Source: Caenorhabditis remanei
Lineage: Eukaryota; Nematoda; Chromadorea; Rhabditida; Rhabditidae
Assembly (NCBI RefSeq): GCF_010183535.1
Contig: NC_071329.1
Location: 2,294,001 to 2,358,000, forward strand
DNA: 64,000 nucleotides
Direction: 5' to 3'
The position numbers and the translations under genes are program-made. Under the pieces are notes generated by a model. It ran no database searches. It saw nothing but the letters and a program-made list of their open reading frames with translations, and was not told the DNA's origin. This document shows positions 47,526 through 59,105 of the stretch, piece after piece (the stretch's first letter is position 1; each line of letters starts with the position of its first letter).

Positions 47526-49561
47526 ATGTCCCTCCCAACACCTCAATACCGTCTCCAAGCGATTCGAGCGCTCGACGTCTACGAGCCATCTGAAGACACG
47601 TTTCTGTTGATTGATGCGATTGAGAAGGATATTAAGGTATCGATTGGATTACTGTAGTCGGAAAAGTACGCAAACACCGATGCACCATATTTTACGACAA
47701 ATCACGTTTTTGAGCGAGAATTTCGAATTTTGAGAAAAGATGTCAAGAAATTCCGCTTTTTCACGAGTTTTGAAGACGAGAACTGTTTTTTTGCAAAAAA
47801 AACTTCTTTTTTTTTTTTGAAAAAAAAAATTTCGAAAAAATGTTTTTTTTCAAAATTTTCCAAAACTCTATTTTTCCAGGAAATCCGTTCCCGTGAGCCC
47901 CAACTAGTGCTAGAAATCGGTTGCGGCTCTGGCGTCGTCTCAACATTTGTAAATCAAGCACTCGGTGGAAACGTGACGTCAATGGCCACCGATCTGAATC
48001 CCCACGCTCTCGATGTGACACTGGAGACCGCGAAACTCAATGATATCAAGATAGATGTGGTCAGGACGGATTTATTTGCTGGATTGGAGAATTGGTTGGG
48101 AAGGTAAAAATTTGAAAAAAAAAAATTTTAAAGAAATTTTTTGCGAATCAAAAATTTTAAATTTAGGTAAAAAGAGACGAGAAAAGACTTATATTTAACT
48201 GAAAACCCTAACAAAATGTGTTTTTCTCCGAAAATTTTCTTTTTTTTCCAAAAATTTCAGAAAAAAATTCTGTTGTCCACGAGGACTACAAATTTCGTGA
48301 AATTTCGAATTTTTCTTTTTTTTTCCCCATGTCAGGTCAGAATTACCTGTTTTCTGGTCTTAACACCTCCAAAAACGGAAAAAATTGTCGAAAAATAGCC
48401 AAAAATCGAAAAATTAAAAAATTTTCTCGTGTACTCCTCTCGGACAAGTGAATCCACGTAAGAGTAAACTACTTGTTTTTGACTTTTTTGGTAATTTTGA
48501 CTATTTCCGCTCCAAAAATACGTGATAAATCAATAAAATTCAAGTAAAATACGGAAAATAAGGAATTTCCTTCGTGTACTCCTCTCGGACAAGTTGGGAT
48601 GACTTGTCCACGTGGAGTACACCAGTGATTTTCATTATTTTTGGAATTTTGCTTGATTCGCACCTTATAACACTTGAAAATTCGCTAAAAAAAAGCAAAA
48701 ACCAAAAATTTTGAAAATTTCCCCGTGTACTCCTCGTGGACAAGTTTCCTCAACTTGTCCACGAGGAGTACACGGTGAGATTTCGAGATTTATGGAATTC
48801 CAGATTATTTTGCACCTTAAAGTACGTGAAATTCACCAAAAAATGAAAAAAAATCAAAACTTTGGGAATCCCCTCGTGTACTCCTCGAGGACAAGTTTGC
48901 CGGAATTGTCCACGAGGAGTACACGGTGGAATTTTGGAATTTTGAACATTTTTCGAATTTCAGGTCATTTCGCATCTCAAAGCAAGTGAAAATTAACAAA
49001 AAATAAAAATTCCCCGGAAAATTGAAAATCCTTTCGTGTACTCCTCTCGGACAAGTTAGGATGACTTGGCCACGAGGAGTACACGGGCAAATTTTCAAAG
49101 TTTTTTGGTTTTTGCTTCTTTTTTTAGCGAATTTTCTATTTCTTTCAGAGTTTTAGAGGTTTTATAGCTTCGAAAAGTCGATTTTAGCTATTTTTCCCTC
49201 GAAAATTCTGAATTTCCAGGTCGACGTGCTGCTCTTCAACCCTCCATACGTTCCAACCGAAGAGGAGCCCTCCACAAATATCGAATTGACGTACGCCGGC
49301 GGTCGAACGGGTAGATCAACACTCGATCGATTGCTGCCACGTGTCCCTGAGCTGTTGTCGCCACGTGGCGTCTTCTATCTCGTCGCACTGCACTCGAATG
49401 ATATTCCCTCGTTGCTCAAAGAGCACTCCGATCGGATGACCGCATCCGTCTCAATGGAGCGACGTTGCGGCATCGAGCATTTGTATATTTTGAAATTTGT
49501 GATGAAGGAAAAGAAATTGAACAATGATTGTATCACCGCTCCGTTGGCTTGTCCTGAATAA
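47526..49561 (+). CDS. mtq-2: HemK2/N6AMT1-type protein-glutamine methyltransferase (mtq-2-like)
   Basis: Exons 47526-47636, 47880-48103 and 49220-49561, about 225 residues, close to the family length of about 214. The N-terminus has YEPSEDTFLLIDAIE, then the SAM-binding motif VLEIGCGSGVVS (near residue 48), ATDLNPHA, and the catalytic NPPY (LLFNPPYVPTEEE, near residue 119). YAGGRTGR and LLSPRGVFYLV follow. The enzyme methylates the GGQ glutamine of eRF1 together with a TRM112 partner. Oddity: the donor GGGAAG|GTAAAA leaves phase 2, whereas exon 3 must enter in phase 0 to read VDVLLFNPPY, so one base is missing around 48,095-48,103 (a G in the GGG run) or a further small exon exists. The stop overlaps AATAAA. 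Intron 2 carries an array of hairpin repeats. Confidence 0.88.
48573..49086. repeat. Array 1 of ~52-bp hairpins (family H), ~150-bp period
   Basis: Four hairpins at 48573-48622, 48723-48775, 48874-48926 and 49034-49086: CGTGTACTCCTCGTGGACAA, a loop of about 8 nt, then TTGTCCACGAGGAGTACACG. Unit starts are 150, 151 and 160 bp apart, and the intervening AT-rich sequence is also related (GCACCTTAAAGCACGTGAAA type), so this is a tandem array inside methyltransferase intron 2. Lone arms occur at 48427 and 49585. Confidence 0.85.
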
Positions 49562-49562
49562 A
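49557..49562 (+). terminator. Poly(A) signal overlapping the methyltransferase stop
   Basis: AATAAA spans the TAA codon, as in membralin. A second AATAAA lies at about 49829. Confidence 0.4.
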
Positions 49563-49704
49563 TCGCTTTTTCCAGCTGTTTTAAAACTTGTCCACGAGGA
49601 CTACACTGCAGAAATAACCGAAAATTATGAGAAAATTGGAAAAATAATCGAAAAATTGAATAAAAATCAAAAAAACAGGCAAAATTGGAAAAATCTCGAA
49701 AATT

Positions 49705-49760
49705 CACCGTGTACTCCTCGTGGACAAGTTGGGCACTATTGTCCACGAAGACTACACGAC
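49705..49760. repeat. Hairpin family H, single copy
   Basis: CGTGTACTCCTCGTGGACAA … TTGTCCACGAAGACTACACG in the convergent intergenic space between the methyltransferase and the TOG gene. Confidence 0.8.
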
Positions 49761-50014
49761 GGGATTTTCGGAATTTATCTATTTTCAGTTATTTTTGTCG
49801 ATTTTTCTATATATTTTTTGGATTTCCAAATAAAACATCGAATTTAAAGGCGAAAAACCGCAATTTAATGAAATAAGTTATGCTGGAATGATGAATTTGG
49901 AGGGAAGTGAAACAATACCGATTAAACACAATGACGGGGATCGAAAATACCGAAAAATTTCACACATAATAAATAAATAAATATTGAAATAACTTAAACA
50001 GGGAGAAGGAGGAA

Positions 50015-53000
50015 TTATTCGTTGCGAGAACTCGGACGAGACGGTGGGCGGGCGATTCGGGAGTTGGATGGAGGGCGAGGCAGAGCTGAGGAGCCGGGAC
50101 GAGCGATTCCGGATGGAGTGGCTGGAATGCGATTTTTTATTGAAAAAATCGTCTTTTTACCGAAAAATTGGGTAAAAATCGGATGTTTTTTAATAGAATT
50201 TCAGTAAATCTTAGAATTTCTGAAAAAACGCGCCGAAGGCACGCCATGCAATATAATTTTTCACCCCATTCCGCCACGGAAAAAATGGTCCAAAAATAGC
50301 CAAAAATCGAAAAATTAGAAAATTTCCTCGTGTACTCCTCTCGGACAATTGGAGTCAACTTATCCACGAGGACTACACGACCTGTTTTGGTAATTTTGAC
50401 CTATTTTCCTATTTTGAGTTAGAATTGGCTCTTTTCTTGTTTTTGCACTTTAAAACACATAAAAATAACAAAAATTGGTCGAAAATCAAATTTTTGAGAT
50501 ATTCCTCCGTGTACTCCTCTCGGACAAGTTCGGATGACTTGTCCGAGAGGAGTACACGGGGAAATGTTCAAAGTTTTTTGGTTTTTGAATGAAAAACTTC
50601 TTATTACTGAAAAACTGGTTGAAAAAGCAACGATTTTTGACAGAATTTAAAAAAAAAAGTGAAAAACGCGCCGACGCCACGCCAGGCGCTTCTCTCGGAC
50701 AAGTTCGGATGACTTGTCCGAGAGGAGTACACGAGGATATTTTCAATTTTTCGGGTTTTCGATTGCAAAAATCGTCTTTTTACTGAAAAACTGGTTGGAA
50801 AATGGAAGATTTTTGACAGAAAAGTGAAAAACGCGCCAACGGCACGCCAACCCATACCAATTCTCGATCTCGTTGGTCCACCAGTCGACGGGGCGCCCGC
50901 AGTCTGTGGTCTAGCGATTCCAACGGGTTTCCTAGCCATCGGAGCCCCCGGAGCCACAGGTACAGTATGCCTAACAACATTCGGAGCAATTGGTGTCGGT
51001 CTGACAGGAGCCATCGGTCGTGAGCTAGTCGTCGGTCGTGAACTCGGAGCAACTTTCGGAGCAACTCTCGCCGGCGCTACCGTAGCCTTTGGTTTCGCGG
51101 TGAGACCCACCGTCGCACCACCACCACCGAAATTCGGCGCTGGTCTCGCCACGAACGGTTTCGGCTTCATTGGTGGTACTGTAGCGGTGGGAGGCGGAGC
51201 TTTGGGTGATGGTGCTCGGCGAGTTGCGGCAGATTGAACAGGACGAACGGTTCCGGATGGTTTGGCGGATGAAGAGATCCGAGGGGGCGGAGCCGCCGCC
51301 GCAGAAGTTGCTCTTTTTGTGGGCGGAGCCGAGGGTTTGGGCGGTGCGGTGCCACCGATTTTGTAGTGTTTGGCGAGACGAAGGATTTCTGGAGCTGCGG
51401 TGCTACCGTACTCCTTTTCGAGCTCCTCGATTATAGAGGGGATCTGGAAATTATCGATTTTTCGAGGTGAAACAAGACTTGTTTCGTGTACTCCTCGTGG
51501 ACAAGTCAGCTCAACTTGTCCACGAGGAGTACACGGAGAAATTTCGAATTTTTTCAAATTTCAGGTCATATCGCACATTAGCGCATGAGGAAGTTGACAA
51601 AAATGAAAAAAATTGAAAATCCCTCCGTGTACTCCTCGTGGACGAGTCAGTTCAACTTGTCCACGAGGAGTACACGGGGAAATTTCGAAATTTCTCGAAT
51701 TTCAGATCATTTAGCACCTTAAAGCACATGGAAATCAACAAAAATCAGCAAAAGAAACCGAAAGTCTGAAAATCCCTTCGTGTACTCCTCGTGGACGAGC
51801 CAGTCCAACTTGTCCACGAGGAGTACACGACAGAAATTCACGAATTTTTCAAATTTTAGCTCAATTTTCATCAATTTTCGTCGTTTTTTCTTGTGGGATA
51901 CTGTACCTTTTCAGCCTTCAATTTATCATCATATACATCCGCTAAAAGTCGTTTCGCAACCGCTTCTCCTAGTGATTTTTGAATTGAGGCGACGATACGG
52001 AGCGACGCTTCACGAACTTCTTTATCGGCGTCGTTGGTCGCCTGAAATTTGGAATTTTGGGTGAAAACTGGAAGGTCAAAATACCTTCAAAATGTGCTCC
52101 ACCAACTGTTTGACCACATCGATTTCCACCGTTTTCGTATCGTTTTTCGCGTAGAATCGACTGAGAAAAAGGGCGGTTTGTTGACGAATTTGAGGATTTT
52201 TCGAGCCGAGAGCAGTGATGACAGCTTCCGAGTAGGCGGAGAGAGGCGTCTGGATAAAAAGGAAAAATTTAAGTGAAATATGTCAAAAAACTGTAATTTC
52301 AGATCGAAAAGTTGAACTTTGAGGGGGAAATTTGGAATTTCTCAACTTTGGTGTCGATTTACGGCGTAAATCTACACCGAAAACAAGTTTTTCCTATCTC
52401 AAAGCCCCATGGCCGAGTTTTTGCGAAAATTCGGTCATGTGATTGTTTTCCATGAGGAATTTTCAATTTTAATGTCGATTTACGGCGTAAATCGACACAG
52501 AAACCGCATTTTTTAACCTTCAACGTTCGGTGACCGAGTTTTTGTAAAAATTCAACCACAGCCAGCTAAAATTTAGCCATAAATGCCTTTTCATAAGAAG
52601 AACTCCATTTTGGTGTCGATTTACGCCGTAAATCTACACCAAATTCATCTCTTTTCTATCTTGAAGCCCTGTGGCCGAGTTTTCCCGAAAATTCGGCCAC
52701 GCTTTCGGATTTTTAGCGTTTTTTTTTAATCTATCAGTTTTTTTTCTCCCTTACCGTAACCGCCGCCTCATCACAAAACTCGACCAGCGCATCTCTCAAC
52801 ACGGCCTTCTTATCCTTGAGTTTATCAAAAACGACAGGAAATGCTCGATGAGCCAACGAGGCGAACGCGAATCGACTCTTTTGGGCGGTCTCTTTGAGAA
52901 TTTGGGCCGATAGGGCCGCCACATTCACATTCACATCTTTCTCAATGATTTTGATAAGAATTTTCAAAAGTTCATGAAGACGTTCCGATATTTCGATTCG

Positions 53001-56000
53001 ACCGATTCCGTCCATTGATTTCTGCAAAAAAATGTTAGAAATTATAGAAAAACTAGGATACAGTAATCCTAGATGACAAGGAGGAGCTATCTACAGTAAG
53101 AATATCGAGTCAAACACGATTTTTGACCGGAAATGATCGAAAATCACTGTTTTTGATCAAGAAATACCCGAAAACCCAGTTTTTTCCAGTAAAAAACCCG
53201 CGATTTTCAACCAAAAACCGGAGAAAAATCACTGTAAATTACGGTTTTTGAGCTACAGTACCCCTGACAACGCTCCGCCTTCTCTATTCAGAGTCTACAG
53301 TAACCTAGTACTGTAGCTACAGTAGTACCTTAATACTCTTCCCTCCAGCCAAAGCTAAAGTACGTGTTTCGAAGATCTAGCTACCGTAATCCGCTATCGG
53401 GGCTAAAGTAATCTAGTAAGACGCTACAGTACTCAGATAACGCTCTGTGTCCTCTATCCAGAGCCTACAGTAACCCTTCCAATTCTACAGTAATCGAGTC
53501 ATTTGATATGTTTAGATCTGGAAGCTACAGTAACCTTTTGGCATAGAATTCGAGGTACAGTAATCTAGTAAGACGCTACAGTACTCAGATAACGCTTCGT
53601 ATCCTGTATCCAGATCTACAGTATCCCTCCCAATTCTACAGTAATCAAGTCATGAATTTTATATAATGGGAGCTACAGTAACCTTTAGGATTGGAATTCG
53701 AGGTACAGTAATCTATTAAGACGCTACAGTACCCCCTGACAATGCTCCGTCTCAGCTATTCAGAGCCTACAGTAACCCTTCCAATTCTACAGTAATCCAG
53801 TCATGAATTTGATATAATGGGAGCTACAGTATCCTATCCAGCAGCTACAGTAACCTTTAGGAATAGAATTCGAGGTACAGTAGTCTATTAAGACGCTACA
53901 GTACCCCCTGACAATGCTCCGCCTCAGCTATTCAGAGCCTACAGTAATCCAATCACAACTTTAATAGATATTTCATACAGATATTGAGCTACACATGTCG
54001 CTACCGTAATCCAGTATCAGGGCTACAGTACCCCTGATAACGCTCCGCCTCCTCTATCCAGAGCCTACAGTAACCCTTCCAATCCTACAGTAATCCAGTC
54101 ATTTGATATGTTCAGATCTGGATGAAAGCCAAGTTACAGTAACCTGGCGAGTGCCACTTCTGGAAATTCGGGCTACAGTACCCCTGATAACGCTCCGCCT
54201 CCTCTATCCAGAGCCTACAGTACCCAAGTACAGTAATCTACAGTACAGTACCTTAATACTCTCCCCTCCAGCCACTCGTTCCTTCCAATTCTTATCCACC
54301 AATTGCCCTTCCACTCCCTTCTCAATCTTCTTTCCAACGTCTTCTGAATCCATTATCTCCCATGGATCCATCACTGATGACGTGGCAGCGGATTCTGTTT
54401 CCTCTGACAACGAAGCTCCGCCCCCTTCTTCCTCCGTTTTCTCCGAATTTCCGACAGATTTCGGTTGAGATTCCTGGAATTTCTTGAATTCTTCCGTCGC
54501 CTCCTCCAGATACTGCTGGATTTTTTCCATTTTTGAGGTGTCTGTGGAGATTGGAACGAGGAATGCAGAAATGGCGTCGCCCATTAGTCTTTTGAGGGCT
54601 CCGAGTGCCTGACATGCTTTATCGCGGACTGTGACGTCACTGTCTGTGGAGGCCTGGAAATTGGAAAAATCGAAAAAATATCGCTATTTTTCAGTTTTTC
54701 CGGGTAAATCACACAAAATTCTGAAAATTTCTCATGAAAATCAAAGGAAAGCTGCAATTTTGGCGGAAAATCATTTAAAATTTCCCATTTTTTAACTAAA
54801 AATCAATGAAAAAATGTAATTTTTTAACAAAAAGCTGAAATTTTGACTTAAAATCACAAAAATTCTGAATTTTTCGTTTAGATTTCAGTTTTTCAGGCAA
54901 AAATCGGTATTTCAGACTCAAAATTGATTGATTTTTCAAGTTTTCAGCAGAAAAATAAGCAATTTATCTGTTTTTCAAGGTAAAAATGGCGAAAAGTTCT
55001 GAATTTATCATCTAAATTCCATATTTTTACGGTTTTTTTCTGAAGGAAAACTACCAATTTTTCGATTTTTTACAGAAAAATTTAGAATTTTCCATAATTT
55101 TATCATTTTGCATCAAAATTTATTGATTTTTCTTAATTTTCAGCCAATTTTCTACTTTCTTCCATCTCAAATCGAGAGAATTCATCAAATTATTGAAATG
55201 TTCTCATTATTTTTGCGTTTTTTTCGCAAAAATCAATATTTGTAGTATTTTTGATGAAAATTCAATAATTTTTCAGTTAAAAATGTGATTTTTTGAGACA
55301 AAATTTCAGCTTTTTCCGGGTTTTTATCTGAAAATTCGTAATTTTTCAAACTTTTTGCTCAAAAATTACAGTTTTTCATTGATTTTCAGGCCTAAAAATG
55401 CAAAATTTCAATGATTTTCAGCCGAAAGTTTTGGTTTTCCTTGATTTTTCATCTGAAAATTCGTAATTTTTCAAACTTTTTGCTCAAAAATTACAGTTTT
55501 CATTGATTTTCAGCCTAAAAATGGGAAATTTTCAATGATTTTCAGCCAAAATTTCAGCTTTCCTTCGATTTTTCATCTGAAAATTTGCATTTTTTCCAAT
55601 TTATTCACCTTCACAACCAACGGCGCGACAGCCTTAACGAATGGAATATCCATCTGAAATTGTCGACACCAATACGAGAAAAGAAACGAGAGAAGTGTCT
55701 GTTTGGATTCTGGCGACGGAATTGAGAACCAATCGATGATATCCTTCAGAAGACGTTCAGATGACGTCGTATCGGATACAGAAGAGAGGGCGGAGAGTAT
55801 GGCGTCACGCACATTCTTCTTCTTATCTTTCGCACGTTTGATTAGGAATGGTATCACCTGGAAATGAAAAGAGCATTTTTCAACTAAAAACGAGTGAAAA
55901 ACGCGCTTTCAGACACACTTCCAGAGCATCGCTGGCGCGCCTTCGGCGCAGTTGAAAGTCGCGAATTTCAGAGCTCATTTTCAATAAAAAAAATAAAATT

Positions 56001-58673
56001 TCCGGTTAATTTCGATTTAAAAACTGCATTTTTCAGTGATTTTCTTCAATTTTTATTAAAAATCGAGGGTTTTCAGACGTTTCTGGGCCAAAACGTGTGA
56101 TTTTTTTTTTATCGTATTCGATCGGAAAAGTGGCCAAAAATCTCGCTTGTTGGATCATTTACGATTATTTTTCACTCCGGAACACCGTATTTCGCAGCGA
56201 CTTTTCCGTTTTCAGAGTGATTTTCAGCAATTTTTTATCAAGAAAACGGGGTTTCTGGTCGTTTTCTTCACTTTTTCACTAAAAAAATGCGGTTTTTGAG
56301 TCGATATCAACCGGAGAACGTTAAAATTCGTTGTTGAAAAAAGTATGAAAATTTCGGTTTTTGAGTAAAAAATGAGCCAAAAACGGGATTTTTGACCCAG
56401 AAATAGGAAAAATCCAGAGTTTTCAATCAAAAAATGGTGAAAAGACATGGAAAACACGAAGGGAAACGTGCTTTCAGAGTCAAACACCAGTGTGTGAAAT
56501 CGCTGGCGCGCCTCCGGCGCAATTGCAAACCTCCGAATTTCAGCGATTTCCTGTTATTTTCGACTCAAAAACCGCATTTTTCTGAAATCAGTATCGCCAG
56601 AAATCGGAAATACGCGAAAAAACGAGATTTTTGACCCCGAAATAGCTAAAATTCAGATTAAATGATGGAAAATAGTGGAAAGACATGCAAAAATTGCTGA
56701 AAAAACGGACTTTCAGAGTAAAAAAATGACCAAAAATCACGGTTTTTGATCTAGAAATGCCTGAGAACCCAGTTTTTCAGTAAAAATTCCGATTTTCATA
56801 CGAAAATCACTGAAAAATGCGGTTTTTGGGTCGTAATTAACTGAAAAATGCTGAAAAATGCTGCAAACAATTTTAGCTATTTTGCGGTCAAAAATCCCGC
56901 CGTTTGGCTCATTTTCGATCATTTTCGACTCCGAAACCGTATTTCGCATCGATTTCTCCGTTTTCAGGTGTTTTAGGGTCAAATACCGTGATTTTCAGCT
57001 ATTTTTTCATCGAAAAAACGGGGTTTCCGGTCGTTTTCGTCATTTTTTCATTGAAAAATGTGGTTTTTGACTCAAAACTAGCCGAAAAACGCTGAAATTT
57101 GTGGTTTTCAACCGCGTTGAAGGCGCACCAGCAATGGGGTCTTGGAGTGTGTGAAATCGCTGGCGCGCCTTCGGCGCAATTGAAAATCTCCGAATTTCAG
57201 CGATTTTCAGCATTTTTCAGTTAATTCCGACTCAAAAACCGCATTTTTCAGTGATTTTTCACGTTTTTTACCGGTTTCTACGATTTCTTGGCTGAAAAAC
57301 TGAATTTTAGTCATTTTGGGGTCAAAAATCCCGTATTTCGGCTCATTTTCGATCGTTTTTTCGACTCCGAAACCGTATTTCGCAGCGATTTCTTCGTTTC
57401 CAGGTGCTCTAGGGTCAAAAATCGTGATTTTCAGCTATTTTTCATCGAAAAATCGGGTTTTTCTGGTATTTCTGTATCAAAAACCGAGATGTTCTGTTCA
57501 TTTCCGATCGAAAAATCGTGTTTTTCAGCGAATTTTTCACTTCTTTAACCATTTTCTACGATTTCTTGACTGAAAAATGTGTATTTTAGCTATTTTGGGG
57601 TCAAAAATCCCGTTTTTCGCATCGATTTCTTCGTTTTCAGACGTTTTGGGGTCAAAAATCGTGATTTTCAGCTATTTTTCATCGAAAAATCGGTCGTTTT
57701 CTTCACTTTTTCCGTCATTTTCGTACCATTCCAACGAATCCTCCAAACTTCTGTCGGAGCCCTCTCGCCAGTAGCTCGACCGTCTTGATCGCTGTCGTCA
57801 CAACGACAATATTCGATTCTCGATCGAGAATTTTCCGTATTTCGTCCATTAACTCCCCGTAAATCGTCATTGATGACGTGGCGAGACGTGGATTCGACTC
57901 GATTATCGTGTTGAGTGCCTGGAAATCGATTTTTGGGATTTTCAGATGAAAAATTGATGGTTTTTCGCGCTGAAAATCGATTTTCAGAGCGATTTTTGAG
58001 TGAAAAGTGAGATTTTCATGCAAAAAAACGGAATTTTGAGCTGGAAAAATGAGTTTTTGGAGTAAAATCGGGTAATTTCGATTGAAAATCTGGAATTTCC
58101 GAGCAAAAATTGAGTTTTTCCAGTTAAATCGTCCAAAAAATGCATTTTTAGAATCAAAATTATTGAATTTTCAGTTAAAATCTGGAATTTTTGAGCAGAT
58201 TTTCAGTCCGAATTCGCAAAAAGTGAGTTTTTAAGCTGGAAAAATGTGTTTTTGGAGTAAAATCGGTAAAATTCCGATTGAAAATCTGGAATTTCCGAGC
58301 AAAAATTGAGTTTTTGCGAAAAAATCGTCTAAAAATGGATTTGTAGAATCAAAATTATTGAATTTTCAATCAAAATCTGGAATTTTTGAGCAGAAAAAGT
58401 CAATTATTCTTCTCAAATCTGAAATTTTTCTTGATTTCCAATAGCTTTTTTTTGAAAAGATGAAATTTTGGTTGAAAAGTTTAGGAATTTCAGTCAAAAT
58501 CTGCAATTTTCTGTCTGAAAATATCCATTTAAATCTGAAATTCCTCTATTCTATACCTCCAATCCCTCTTTCCTCTCCTTCCACTTGGCTCCCGCCTCCA
58601 AAACTGCCTTCTTGTGCTCCGTGGGCCATTTCGCAATCACGTCGACCTCATCGAGAATCGACCATTCGTCCAT
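50015..58673 (-). CDS. XMAP215/ch-TOG family protein with two TOG domains
   Basis: Nine exons on the minus strand: 58673-58557, 57918-57727, 55857-55609, 54653-54252, 53021-52755, 52249-52085, 52041-51907, 51443-50858, 50121-50015; 739 residues, all phases consistent. TOG1 (about 10-235) begins KWKERKEGLE, the conserved tryptophan helix that contacts tubulin, with the KDKKKNVRDA turn. TOG2 (about 305-505) repeats NWKERVAGGESI and KDKKAVLRDA. The last 220 residues are rich in Pro, Ala, Ser, Thr and Arg, like a lattice-binding tail. The family adds tubulin at microtubule plus ends. It is much shorter than a ZYG-9-type three-TOG protein (which I recall as about 1400 residues), and no third TOG is seen, giving a layout like yeast Stu2/Alp14. 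It could be a paralogue or a diverged lineage form. The ATG is 29 nt after a spliced-leader-like acceptor. Confidence 0.88.
50331..50740. repeat. Hairpin family H copies in the last TOG intron
   Basis: Copies at about 50331-50380, 50508-50560 and 50690-50735 with CTCTCGGACAAGTTC and its inverse GACTTGTCCGAGAGGAGTAC. The third starts from a repeat-E unit. Confidence 0.78.
51484..51830. repeat. Array 2 of hairpin family H
   Basis: Three hairpins (51484-51536, 51625-51677, 51779-51830) at 141- and 154-bp spacing in the intron between TOG exons 7 and 8, each CGTGTACTCCTCGTGGAC … GTCCACGAGGAGTACACG. Related AT-rich spacers make it a second tandem array. Confidence 0.85.
52345..52700. repeat. GTCGATTTACGGCGTAAATC repeats
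   Basis: Three copies of a ~130-bp unit: GTGTCGATTTACGGCGTAAA (partly palindromic), then ACACCGAAAA, then TGGCCGAGTTTTTGCGAAAA with TTCGGCCA. They fill the intron between TOG exons 5 and 6. Confidence 0.82.
53040..54250. repeat. CTACAGTAA-rich repeat field
   Basis: The intron between TOG exons 4 and 5 contains dozens of CTACAGTA/TACAGTAACC words and larger duplicated units (AGACGCTACAGTACCCCCTG, CAATGCTCCGCCTC). No coding content. Confidence 0.85.
54660..55600. other. TOG intron 3, AT-rich, no gene
   Basis: Low-complexity AAAATTTTCAG-like sequence with short direct repeats (CAGTTTTTCATTGATTTTCA near 55370 and 55490). Nothing else supported. Confidence 0.55.
55864..57720. repeat. TOG intron 2: repeated GATTTTCAGCTATTTTTC blocks and repeat E
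   Basis: Three diverged ~600-bp blocks share CGCTGGCGCGCCTTCGGCGC (55930, 56501, 57158), GGCTCATTTTCGATC, CCGAAACCGTATTTCGCA and CATCGAAAAATCGG. This suggests stepwise segmental duplication within the intron. Confidence 0.72.
57925..58550. other. TOG intron 1, AT-rich, no gene
   Basis: Short duplicated words (GTTTTTGGAGTAAAATCGG, TTGAAAATCTGGAATTTCCG) only. Confidence 0.5.
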
Positions 58674-59105
58674 ATTGCGAAATCTGAATCTCTGTGAATA
58701 TTCTGAAAAGAAGAGAGAAAAAAAGAAGTAAATTCGAGTAGATTCTGATCGAAAAAACGTGAAAATTCTGTGCGGGGAAAATCGGGTTCGAAAATGACCA
58801 AATTCGGGCAAATTCATAGAGAAAAATCGGGCGAAACCAACAAACAAAAGAATATAGAAAAACGGGATAGAAGAAGAAGAGAGCACACAAAAAGCGCAAA
58901 AACGGGAGAATAAAGGAAGCGGGAATTTCAAAAATTTAGAAAAATTGAAACAAAAAAAGCGGATGAGAGAGAGAAAGCAATACAAAAAGAAGACGAAGAG
59001 AAAAAGATCTTGGGGGCGATATAAAGAACCATGGAGAGATGCTTAAAATGTTAGGGGGCGGGGCTTAAGGAAAATCAATGAAATTTTCAGAAAAATTTAT
59101 CGAAA
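58674..59105 (-). promoter_or_regulatory. cct-3 to TOG intercistronic region with spliced-leader-like acceptor
   Basis: On the minus strand a pyrimidine-rich run ends TCTTTTCAG at 58703, 29 nt before the TOG start. The whole gap from the cct-3 stop is 432 bp, with a CT-rich tract (58.86-58.99 kb). It is compatible with an operon (SL2 trans-splicing) or with a separate promoter; sequence alone cannot decide. Confidence 0.45.

Noticed and set aside
48573..49086. CRISPR-like array (regular hairpins and spacers)
   Set aside because: Eukaryotic intron; spacers are ~100 bp and related to each other, repeats are full palindromes, and no cas genes are present.
58551..58985. 144-codon reading extending the TOG N-terminus upstream of MDEWSILDEVD
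   Set aside because: The upstream part is Phe/Leu-rich antisense of AT-rich sequence and crosses the TCTTTTCAG acceptor; the TOG family begins at the chosen ATG.
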